IMG/VR virus record: IMGVR_UViG_3300044630_003812
Span: 1-38,034 of that record
Origin: a virus
Strand: one strand, 5' to 3'
Length of the DNA stretch: 38,034 nucleotides
A program made the translations under genes and the position numbers. Under the pieces are notes generated by a model that was not told the DNA's origin, ran no database searches, and saw nothing but the letters and a program-made list of their open reading frames with translations. How positions within the stretch are numbered: the first letter of the stretch is position 1; each line of letters opens with the position of its first letter. Of this stretch, positions 30,998-38,034 are shown piece by piece.

Positions 30998-33133
30998 TTA
31001 GAAGTCCATAGACAATTCCAACATTATTGTGTTTCCAGCTGTCAATGGAACTGGTTTGCTAAGTTTACCAATACAAACCAAATTTTGAGCCGAATCATAA
31101 ATACCAACATCAGTTATTTTAATATCTGGTGGATTGGTAGTTGGGTCTTGGCTTCTAGTCGGATTGGTTGTAGCGTTGAATTGACTAGAGTTAACTCTGA
31201 TATCAAATATTGTCTTATAAATTGTTGCACCAATGTATGTTTCTATATTGCCATAGAAAAATCTTTCATCACCAAATTGCAGATAAGTTGGTTGATTGTT
31301 TGGTGCCATATTAAGCAACGAAACCAAATTAAAGTTTGTTGAAGCCGAATATTTAAGACTATCCAATAAAAAACCTGTTACCAAAGGTGATTGATTTTCT
31401 AATAATTTAGGGTCAATTGTTTGACCAGAAGTTGTTATTATAGCATTGCTTGTGTAATCAAAAACTTTCCAAGAAGAAGAATCTGGTCTTGTTGTTGTAT
31501 CTGAAACTATTTGATATAACAATTTGAATTTGTTAGAGTAAAAACCATAACCATCATAACTAGCACTTTCAAATTTACGCATGTATGGTAATAAATCAGT
31601 TTCATTCATTCTAAATACAACGTCTTTAGCAGCTGAAGTATTATTTGTAATTTTTATGTAATTTTGACAAGGCAAACTGCTAGTTAAACCAGTAGTCGCT
31701 GTATTTTCTAAACTATACGTCAAATAAATTGTTTCATTGGGTTGTAACACACCAGTAGATGTACCACCAGAAGGTGATTGTATGTTTGCGGCCAAAGCTG
31801 GAAGTGTCCAATTTCTATTTGATTTATAAGACATAGCGGCTACAATCTCATCATCATGAAATACGATTGTTTTTAATTGTGGGAATACTTTACCAACAAC
31901 CATAGTTGTTGTGTTTGCAGTTGAAATTAAATCTGGGTCTTCAACCAAATCAATGTATTCTATTTGGCTAGTTCCAAGTAATTGTGTTGCACCAGAAGCA
32001 ATAAACGTCATACCCATTGTTGTACCACTATTGGTTGCATAACCACTTCTATGATACATCAAATTAGGCATGTTTACTTTAACCATTTTGCTGTTGGTTG
32101 CGTCAACATATAAAAATTCACCATAAAGATTTGAAATAGTATTATTTGTATAATGAATTATTGAAATAGATTTAGATACATCATCTGGGTAACTGATACC
32201 AGGACCGTTACAGTTAAAATTTGTAGATGTTCCTGTGCTTTCACACAAATATTCAAAATAAGGGTTTTTAGAACCCAAATATGGGTAAGAACCGAATTTG
32301 GTATAATCTTCATAGGCTGTATTTGCACTCATACCAGCCATATTTTCACACCAAACATTATTCATGTTCCAAACTGGTACATCATGACATGTAACGTTTA
32401 CATTTGAATTGAATGAAAGCGTTCCAGAATCCCAATATGCTGTTGTATTTCCAGTTGCAATTGTATCATAAACTTCACCGCTTTTATAAAAAATAATTTG
32501 AGATGAAGCTGTTTGGGCTGAATAGTTAGGTAGTGTTCTGTCAACAGTTACCAAAGTACCTACAATGCTTTGAACTTTAAACCATAAGTTAGGAATGGGT
32601 TTTGTAGTATCGGTTGATGTTAAGGTTCCAACTTTATCATTGGTTAATTTTATCATCATATAATCACCTACCGCAATAGAAGTAGCACCCGTTAAATTAA
32701 AACTTGTACTACCAGTAAATTTAGTGTCTGACACCAATTCTTGATATGGTGTCAAGGTTGAATTTATTGTTGTTGTAAACCCAGTTGCACTTTGGTCAAA
32801 AAAACCTCTTTCGGCTGCTTCGTTATTAACAATGGCCTTTACAACATTCATATTACCAGCATTTACTGTTTGATATTGAGAAGTTGCATTGCTTGGCGTA
32901 ATAAAATACTTGATGTTAGGTTGTCTGTCAAATGGTCTCATCACTTTGCTCGTAGCTGATAACGTTACATCTGTTGGATTTGCATCCACGATTGCTTCCC
33001 TACCATAATTGATTTCAGAGTCACCTATACCCCAATATGAGAAGTTAAGCTGACCCAATGCAAGTTGTTCTCGACCTTTTTCTGTCAATTTTATGCTGAC
33101 AAATGGATTTGTGTTGTTAATTATGTAACTCAT
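30998..33133 (-). CDS. Large tail/baseplate structural protein
   Basis: The 711-residue protein has the same N- and C-terminal blocks as the 399-residue neighbour (KLTEKGREQLA, GIGDSEINY; VGIYDSAQNL), with about 550 residues of Thr/Ser/Asn/Tyr-rich beta-type sequence between. It is probably a fibre or baseplate component that meets the cell surface; I cannot say which. It begins a two-gene unit with two copies of the late-type motif upstream (3 and 35 bases from the ATG). Confidence 0.72.
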   Translation of the reverse strand: MSYIINNTNPFVSIKLTEKGREQLALGQLNFSYWGIGDSEINYGREAIVDANPTDVTLSATSKVMRPFDRQPNIKYFITPSNATSQYQTVNAGNMNVVKAIVNNEAAERGFFDQSATGFTTTINSTLTPYQELVSDTKFTGSTSFNLTGATSIAVGDYMMIKLTNDKVGTLTSTDTTKPIPNLWFKVQSIVGTLVTVDRTLPNYSAQTASSQIIFYKSGEVYDTIATGNTTAYWDSGTLSFNSNVNVTCHDVPVWNMNNVWCENMAGMSANTAYEDYTKFGSYPYLGSKNPYFEYLCESTGTSTNFNCNGPGISYPDDVSKSISIIHYTNNTISNLYGEFLYVDATNSKMVKVNMPNLMYHRSGYATNSGTTMGMTFIASGATQLLGTSQIEYIDLVEDPDLISTANTTTMVVGKVFPQLKTIVFHDDEIVAAMSYKSNRNWTLPALAANIQSPSGGTSTGVLQPNETIYLTYSLENTATTGLTSSLPCQNYIKITNNTSAAKDVVFRMNETDLLPYMRKFESASYDGYGFYSNKFKLLYQIVSDTTTRPDSSSWKVFDYTSNAIITTSGQTIDPKLLENQSPLVTGFLLDSLKYSASTNFNLVSLLNMAPNNQPTYLQFGDERFFYGNIETYIGATIYKTIFDIRVNSSQFNATTNPTRSQDPTTNPPDIKITDVGIYDSAQNLVCIGKLSKPVPLTAGNTIMLELSMDF

Positions 33134-33136
33134 ATG

Positions 33137-33147
33137 TTATAAATATA
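33137..33147 (-). promoter_or_regulatory. Late-type motif, proximal copy (TATATTTATAA)
   Basis: Ten of eleven bases match, but it ends three bases before the ATG at 33133, which would be leaderless if this copy is used as a promoter. Confidence 0.35.
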
Positions 33148-33168
33148 TTGTTTTTACCTTTATTTTAG

Positions 33169-33179
33169 TTATAAATATC
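33169..33179 (-). promoter_or_regulatory. Late-type motif GATATTTATAA, distal copy
   Basis: Exact copy, 35 bases before the ATG at 33133, in the 61-base gap after the 33195-34616 gene. Confidence 0.6.
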
Positions 33180-33194
33180 CAATTGTCAATAATT

Positions 33195-34616
33195 CTAGTA
33201 GGAATTTATTGCATTTGTTTGGATTATTATTGGTATTATGTCACTATACGCTGTAGATGTTATCACATCACCACAAATTGTTACATAATTTTTTTGATTT
33301 TTTATTCTGTAATATAAATAAGTACCCACTGAACCAGAAGCAACAAATGTGTCATAATAATCTGTTTTACCAACCACATAATCTTGTGAACTAGAGCTAT
33401 ATAATGTTGAAAAACTGGAACCACTGCTTATTTCTAACGTATACGTACCATTTATAAGTTGTGGTGCTTTTACTGACCATGAAACCACTGGATTGTTGGT
33501 CAAAAGACCATTGATTACTGAAACAGATGGAAAATATACCAGTGTTATTATATCACCAACCACCAAATTTCCTTGTAATATAATTCTTTTATCGTTTGAT
33601 ATTGACTGATAATAGTCAACACCATTGGCTAGTGTTACCCCGTTTATCATTACAAGAATTGAACCACCAGTTTCTGGTGAAACGCTTGCATAAATTTCAT
33701 ATTTTCCTTGTGTTGTGTTATAATAAGCTTGATTTGTACCTTGGTTATCAGTCGCACCACTTGAAATTGTAGAAGTTATGTTAATATTATCACTTGTTAA
33801 TGTATTTCCACCACTTGTTGTATAAATTATTGTAACAATATCACCTTTTACGGTTGAATCAACCATTGTAATAACACTTCCACTTATTGTGTAATCATAA
33901 TTAAGAGCCAAAACCAACCCATTCAATGTCAAAACAAAATCACCTACTATACCAAAATTAATAATAAAGTTTTTTTGTCCTTCAGTTGGTATAATAACTT
34001 GTTGAAATAATTTACTAGCTAAAGGTGTATTGCTACCACTATTTAATAATTTAGGTGTATCGGCCTCGGTCATAGCTATAAAATAAAAATCTAAATCATT
34101 ATCATATAAACCATATTCTTTTCCACTTCTATAAGTAATGGTATTCACCGTTTTACCTAGTAAATTTAAAAAATTTGTACAGGCACTAAATTGATAGTAA
34201 CCTTTAATCAAATATTCACCATCCAACCCTAATTTACTAATAGCTACATTTTCTGACACCACACTAGTACCACTGAAACCAGAATAATTAAAGATACTAG
34301 ATTGATATACTGGTGGCAACGCAAAACTACTAGCATTTGAGTTGTATTTATAAATTTCATAATTAAAAGTAGCACTATTTGCTGTAAACGAATTGGTGTT
34401 GCCAGTAAAATAAAATGATAAAGGAATTGTGGTTGCTGTAGAAACAACATACGTAGTACCAGTTGTACCAGTGCAATCTATTTTAGACGCACCACTCATT
34501 GTGAATAAAGGCGCACCAAAAATACAAACATCAGAACTCATGTTGACATTTAGAATGTCTTTGTTTCTAACAGCACTATTGTCATTTTGTATGTATATTG
34601 GTTCTTGGTACCTCAT
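33195..34616 (-). CDS. Tail fibre-type protein with repeated beta domains
   Basis: The 473-residue protein is beta-rich with much Thr/Ser/Asn. It has at least two copies of a fibre domain of the pattern LxxNGxxLxxGxDYxxxG...I.L....xGDxIxxxY: one with LTLNGLVLALNYDYTISG and VKGDIVTIIYT, the next with VMINGVTLANGVDYYQSIS and VVGDIITLVYF. The C-terminus is again strand-rich with two Cys. Such repeats form the shaft of phage tail fibres. It shares one base with the stop of the 34616-34858 gene and belongs to the unit starting at 35646. Confidence 0.72.
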   Translation of the reverse strand: MRYQEPIYIQNDNSAVRNKDILNVNMSSDVCIFGAPLFTMSGASKIDCTGTTGTTYVVSTATTIPLSFYFTGNTNSFTANSATFNYEIYKYNSNASSFALPPVYQSSIFNYSGFSGTSVVSENVAISKLGLDGEYLIKGYYQFSACTNFLNLLGKTVNTITYRSGKEYGLYDNDLDFYFIAMTEADTPKLLNSGSNTPLASKLFQQVIIPTEGQKNFIINFGIVGDFVLTLNGLVLALNYDYTISGSVITMVDSTVKGDIVTIIYTTSGGNTLTSDNINITSTISSGATDNQGTNQAYYNTTQGKYEIYASVSPETGGSILVMINGVTLANGVDYYQSISNDKRIILQGNLVVGDIITLVYFPSVSVINGLLTNNPVVSWSVKAPQLINGTYTLEISSGSSFSTLYSSSSQDYVVGKTDYYDTFVASGSVGTYLYYRIKNQKNYVTICGDVITSTAYSDIIPIIIQTNAINSY

Positions 34617-34858
34617 TAGTAATCTATATTTAACGTTTTAAGTTGTAAATTATATTTGTTTTTTAATCCATATGGGTATGGTTGTGTTAATTCAGACGTA
34701 TGTTCTGTTTTAGAAAAATTTTGTAAATACGCAACAAAACCACCCATATTGATATAATCTTCTTCTTGTAATTCACCAATGACAGATTTAACCAAAATAA
34801 CATCGTTTGCTATGTCGTTGGTTAAGTCTGATTCTATTTTTTTAATTAATTGTGGCAT
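34616..34858 (-). CDS. Small virion-cluster protein
   Basis: An 80-residue protein with an N-terminal helix (MPQLIKKIESDLTNDIANDV) and a polar C-terminus rich in Asn and Tyr. It fits between two fibre genes, five bases after one and overlapping the next by one base. The placement suggests a small baseplate or fibre adaptor. No motif recognised. Confidence 0.7.
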   Translation of the reverse strand: MPQLIKKIESDLTNDIANDVILVKSVIGELQEEDYINMGGFVAYLQNFSKTEHTSELTQPYPYGLKNKYNLQLKTLNIDY

Positions 34859-34863
34859 ATTTA

Positions 34864-35646
34864 TTATGATTTTCTGAATAACGCCCCACCAGTTGTTGTG
34901 ACTGTGTAAACCCCACCACTTGGTAATGTTGCATCAGCAGAAGCAGCAACATGACTAACATAATCTCTTACAGTTGTTAATACAAGGGTTGGTACATAAA
35001 CAGTATTAAGTTCAGTACCAGTTATGTTATTACCCAAAACAATAGTTGTTGTGCCAGATGCTGTTGAGCCAATACCATGAACAAAACTATAAGCACCAGA
35101 AGCTGTTGAACCAGAACCAGAAGCTATTGAACCAAGACCAGAAGCTATTGTACGGTTACCTTGGGCATGGCTAGCATTACTACTAGCAATTGTTAAAAAA
35201 CCTTCAGCATGGCTTGCTGTACCACCAGCTGTTGTTTGGTTACCTTCAGCGTGGCTTGAAGTTCCAGAAGCGGTTGTAGCATAACCTTCAGCATGACTTG
35301 CAAAACCAGAAGCTGTAGTAAAATAACCTTCAGCGTGGCTTGAAGTTCCAGAAGCGGTTGTTTTAGAACCTTCAGCATGACTTGCAAAACCAGAAGCGGT
35401 TGTTCCAGACCCCTCAGCAATTGAGTAATCACCTGTTGCGTTCAATCCAGTTCCATTATTGGCCTTTATTGAATTGGTACCTGTTGAGCCAGATGTAAAA
35501 TAAGTTGGTACTAAGTCAATAACTTTTTGTAGTGTCATTTTATATGAACTACCAGCTGCATTTTGTGATGTATCTGTAGGTCTCACAACGTGAATCAAAT
35601 CTGTAGTGGTTGCTGCTGAATATTCTATTCTATCTGTTAATTTCAT
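34864..35646 (-). CDS. Tail fibre with YadA-head-like (SHAEG) repeats
   Basis: The 260-residue protein has an N-terminal attachment domain (about 1-55) and then about nine 14-residue repeats (72-205) of the type SHAEGxxTTASGxA, the left-handed beta-roll of YadA/trimeric autotransporter heads. After the repeats comes a strand-rich end (NTVYVPTLVLTT) and a short C-domain. It should form a trimeric fibre touching the host surface. The repeats are also alike in DNA (84-bp units), so their number can change by recombination. A perfect late-type motif lies 13 bases before the ATG. Confidence 0.85.
   Translation of the reverse strand: MKLTDRIEYSAATTTDLIHVVRPTDTSQNAAGSSYKMTLQKVIDLVPTYFTSGSTGTNSIKANNGTGLNATGDYSIAEGSGTTASGFASHAEGSKTTASGTSSHAEGYFTTASGFASHAEGYATTASGTSSHAEGNQTTAGGTASHAEGFLTIASSNASHAQGNRTIASGLGSIASGSGSTASGAYSFVHGIGSTASGTTTIVLGNNITGTELNTVYVPTLVLTTVRDYVSHVAASADATLPSGGVYTVTTTGGALFRKS
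35032..35433 (-). repeat. 42/84-bp tandem repeats coding SHAEG units
   Basis: The SHAEG repeats are 42 bp each. Two kinds alternate so that an 84-bp unit (CCTTCAGCGTGGCTTGAAGT... at 35243 and again at 35327) is nearly identical. The outer units are more diverged. Confidence 0.88.
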
Positions 35647-35659
35647 GTTTTTTGTTTAT

Positions 35660-35670
35660 TTATAAATATC
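35660..35670 (-). promoter_or_regulatory. Late-type motif GATATTTATAA
   Basis: Exact copy, 13 bases before the ATG at 35646, at the head of the fibre unit. TATAAATA on the coding strand is also present. Confidence 0.6.
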
Positions 35671-35713
35671 TATTATGGCGTTAAATTATCCATTTATTAT
35701 AGTATTGTTTTTA

Positions 35714-38034
35714 TTATTGTTGTGGTATGTTAAATTCTGTTGTTATTGAACAACAATTGGCATCAATAACTGTTACTGAATAATCACCTACGCTTACAAA
35801 TGATGTTGTTTGAGATGTATCACCGTTGCTCCATTCAAAAATAACTGGTGTTGCAGCACCAATTAAATTGGCCGTTGCTATTAAACCTTCTAAAGAAACT
35901 GATACCTGTAATGTACACTCACTAATAGCTGGACCATCTAAATTACTACAAACAGTTGACCCCATGATGCTAACAGTACCAATGAATTCAGAACCAGAAT
36001 TCATTTGAGCAATCCAAACTTTATCACATACGATAGGTGGTGAACTTGTTACACATGTTTTTCCTGTTGTTGGTAAGGTCAATGTAGTCATTGATACATC
36101 AACTGTTTCAAATTCACCTATATTTGTATTGATAGGGTTCAAGACATTATCACCGTAAAAAGGGTTACTACATAATAATGTTGAATAAGACTTGTATTTG
36201 AATTTTTGTTGGTCAAATATTGTATTTGAATAAACCTTAACACTACCCCAAAGTGTTGTTGAAGGTATTACTTGTTCAATAATATCAACCCAATAATCAC
36301 CAACCAAATTAGCAAATTGGTCTATAGTTAAATAATCAAAAGCTGAACTCTTGGTACCACAAAAATCTAAACTACTCAAATATCTATCATACAAAGCTCT
36401 AAGCGTTGGATAACCAGAGATTGTTTGTCTATTTTTGACATCAATCAACTCTGAAGTAAGATAATATTCAAAATCCTCAACAACTGTAACCGCTGATAAA
36501 GGTTGGGTTAATAATGAGTTAAAATCCAGACGATTGTCACCACAACAATCATTTGTGTATGCTGACCCAGAGTATGTACCATCCATGAAAATATAAGGAT
36601 TACCATCCATGAATTCAAAACATTCATTATCTTGAAAAGACTTATATTGACAATCACCACATGGGTCACAATTTGTAACACCAGTCAATAAACATGGGTT
36701 ATCAACCACATAACACCACACATCTGTTTCAATTGCAGATGCCAAACTAATATCTAAATCAATTTCTTTAGAGTTAAGAACCAAACGTTCATCTTCTACA
36801 TTATAATTTGTTTGACGGATAGCATTTGAACCATTGTTATTGGTTATTTTAAAATCTCTGTTTGTAAGAACATCTTTTTTTATCCATGATTTTTTATTAT
36901 CACGAAGTTTTTCGATTTCAAACCCTGGTGAACTTGTTACAAATATATTTGTTTCTTTTACTGATGTACATGATTTGTTAAACACTATATTATCAAGCAA
37001 TATACAAATGTTTGAACATGTATGGTTAATCTTTAAACTAACTTTTATTTTTTTATTAGCTATAAGGTCAATGATATTTGGGTCGGTTATTGACGTGTTA
37101 AATTTTAACCAATTAGAGGCAAATATATTATTGGATAAACTATTTGAAAAAGTCGTGCTAAAGCTAGTACAATCATCTGTAGTTGCACTTAAACCAGACT
37201 CTTCATACAATGATTGAACTAGACCATCTAATATGTTTGAACAATCAGTGTTGTTGATAGTTGGCAAACCAGTCAAATTCAAATTTAATGGTATACATGG
37301 GTCACCACCACATACATAAAAACCACTATTTGGGTTATTTGTCAAGTATGTATATAAATTACCGCTACCTATTGCTGGGTGAAAGTCATTATTTTCATAA
37401 ACTGTTTCCAAGGTATTTGCACTAGTAACTATGTCCAATGTCATAGAAACATCCAATGACTCAAAAAAATCAATTGGTTTTGAACAAGTGATTGTTTGTG
37501 TTGTCGCACTAGTATTTAAATTGGTTAGTAAAAGATTTAAAGATTGTAAAATTGATTCACATTCTTGTTGAAGGGTGGTTTGTTCTGACAAAGACATTGT
37601 AAGTTCATCAATATTATCAATTTGTGGTTGATTTAGTTGATTTTGGTAATAACTTATTTTATTAGCTATTGTTTCACATTCAACAATTTGTTGTTCAATT
37701 TGTATTTGTAACGCTGTTATTTGACTTTGTATGTTTGGGTCGGTTATTGATTGATAAGATACCGAATCACCCAACAACATATTTGATAAGGTTTCACATT
37801 TTACTTTGAATAAATAATCAAAATCAATATCTAAAACACATGTTTCACCAGAAAAACTAGGAACTTCAAATATATTTCCATCGTTACCTTTAGGGTTTAG
37901 AATTACCTTGAAGACATTCTCAATATCACACTTCTGTTTTTCAGACCACAGACATTCTTGTGTGTTTACGTCAAAAATATACCTAGGATTTAAAGCTAAA
38001 CAACAGTATTTGGTGGCAACAAGGGGTATAAACC
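35714..38034 (-). CDS. Large tail/baseplate protein with coiled coil and SprB/PKD-like C-domain, N-terminus cut by window edge
   Basis: The frame stays open to the right edge, so the true start is outside the window; an internal ATG at 37780 is not the start, since 84 further codons upstream (ending FKVKCETLSN) read as protein. The visible 772 residues are Cys-rich, with a coiled coil (IQSQITALQIQIEQQIVECE and on) near 37.5-37.7 kb and many strand-type segments. The last 70 residues (VIFEWSNGDTSQTTSF, VGDYSVTVIDANCCS) match the SprB/PKD repeat of Bacteroidetes surface adhesins. It is probably a tail or baseplate protein. The C-domain suggests binding to, or mimicry of, the host surface. Confidence 0.8.
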   Translation of the reverse strand, partial: FIPLVATKYCCLALNPRYIFDVNTQECLWSEKQKCDIENVFKVILNPKGNDGNIFEVPSFSGETCVLDIDFDYLFKVKCETLSNMLLGDSVSYQSITDPNIQSQITALQIQIEQQIVECETIANKISYYQNQLNQPQIDNIDELTMSLSEQTTLQQECESILQSLNLLLTNLNTSATTQTITCSKPIDFFESLDVSMTLDIVTSANTLETVYENNDFHPAIGSGNLYTYLTNNPNSGFYVCGGDPCIPLNLNLTGLPTINNTDCSNILDGLVQSLYEESGLSATTDDCTSFSTTFSNSLSNNIFASNWLKFNTSITDPNIIDLIANKKIKVSLKINHTCSNICILLDNIVFNKSCTSVKETNIFVTSSPGFEIEKLRDNKKSWIKKDVLTNRDFKITNNNGSNAIRQTNYNVEDERLVLNSKEIDLDISLASAIETDVWCYVVDNPCLLTGVTNCDPCGDCQYKSFQDNECFEFMDGNPYIFMDGTYSGSAYTNDCCGDNRLDFNSLLTQPLSAVTVVEDFEYYLTSELIDVKNRQTISGYPTLRALYDRYLSSLDFCGTKSSAFDYLTIDQFANLVGDYWVDIIEQVIPSTTLWGSVKVYSNTIFDQQKFKYKSYSTLLCSNPFYGDNVLNPINTNIGEFETVDVSMTTLTLPTTGKTCVTSSPPIVCDKVWIAQMNSGSEFIGTVSIMGSTVCSNLDGPAISECTLQVSVSLEGLIATANLIGAATPVIFEWSNGDTSQTTSFVSVGDYSVTVIDANCCSITTEFNIPQQ

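Noticed and set aside
36834-37217. Plus-strand ORF of 127 codons opposite the large tail protein
   Set aside because: It is a shadow of a well-formed minus-strand protein and has no promoter.
1-38034. tRNA genes, CRISPR array, insertion sequence or integrase
   Set aside because: No cloverleaf with a T-loop, no regularly spaced direct repeats other than coding ones, and no transposase or integrase motifs were seen by eye.

Overview
The window is a dense, AT-rich, mostly minus-strand gene array that reads as a stretch of a large tailed bacteriophage of a Bacteroidetes host. It encodes T4-type recombination proteins (SbcC/gp46-like and SbcD/gp47-like), a gp19-like tail-tube-fold protein, long fibre and baseplate-type proteins, a GH19 endolysin, a primase, a RuvC-like resolvase and an RNase HII. 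The host assignment rests on nine promoters of the Bacteroidetes type (TTG, 19-20 bases, TAnnTTTG), a Bacteroidetes-style RpoD-like sigma factor, a histone H1-like Hc1 protein and a SprB/PKD-like domain in a tail protein. No Shine-Dalgarno tracts stand out. I saw no tRNA, rRNA, insertion sequence or CRISPR array.

Left part (1-9.1 kb): a truncated gene, a DnaJ chaperone, a plus-strand orphan, a small operon ending in the gp19-like protein, a vWA protein of the DUF2828 type followed by a strongly structured non-coding stretch, RNase HII, a zinc-ribbon Nudix operon, a plus-strand membrane protein, and an operon with Hc1. Middle (9.1-21.4 kb): an operon of histidine kinase, receiver protein, two-pass coiled-coil membrane protein and GH19 endolysin; a 659-residue acidic repeat protein; a 991-residue protein ending in an ArdC-like antirestriction/metallopeptidase module; then a chain of overlapping membrane, amidase-like and spanin-like genes. 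Right-middle (21.4-29.8 kb): sigma factor, SbcC, coiled-coil protein, small protein, SbcD, PD-(D/E)XK nuclease, a plus-strand GNAT-like gene, primase and RuvC. Right end (29.8-38 kb): tail or baseplate fibres, including a YadA-head-like repeat protein and a large tail protein running off the window.

Two upstream signals divide the genes by function. Nucleic-acid and chaperone genes carry a uniform host-type promoter (YTTG, 19 bases, G, TAnnTTTG). Virion, lysis and membrane operons carry GATATTTATAA or a close variant, often 13-15 bases before the start. I read these as early/middle and late classes. Several host-type promoters end only 3-6 bases before the ATG, which points to leaderless messages. 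Several proteins begin with short basic helices ending in (I/L)xE, like the capsid-targeting peptides of T4 internal proteins; one belongs to the ArdC fusion, suggesting antirestriction cargo packed in the head. The most unusual items are the Ro60-like vWA protein with its stem-closed RNA candidate, the two-component system inside the lysis operon, and the virion-type ArdC fusion.
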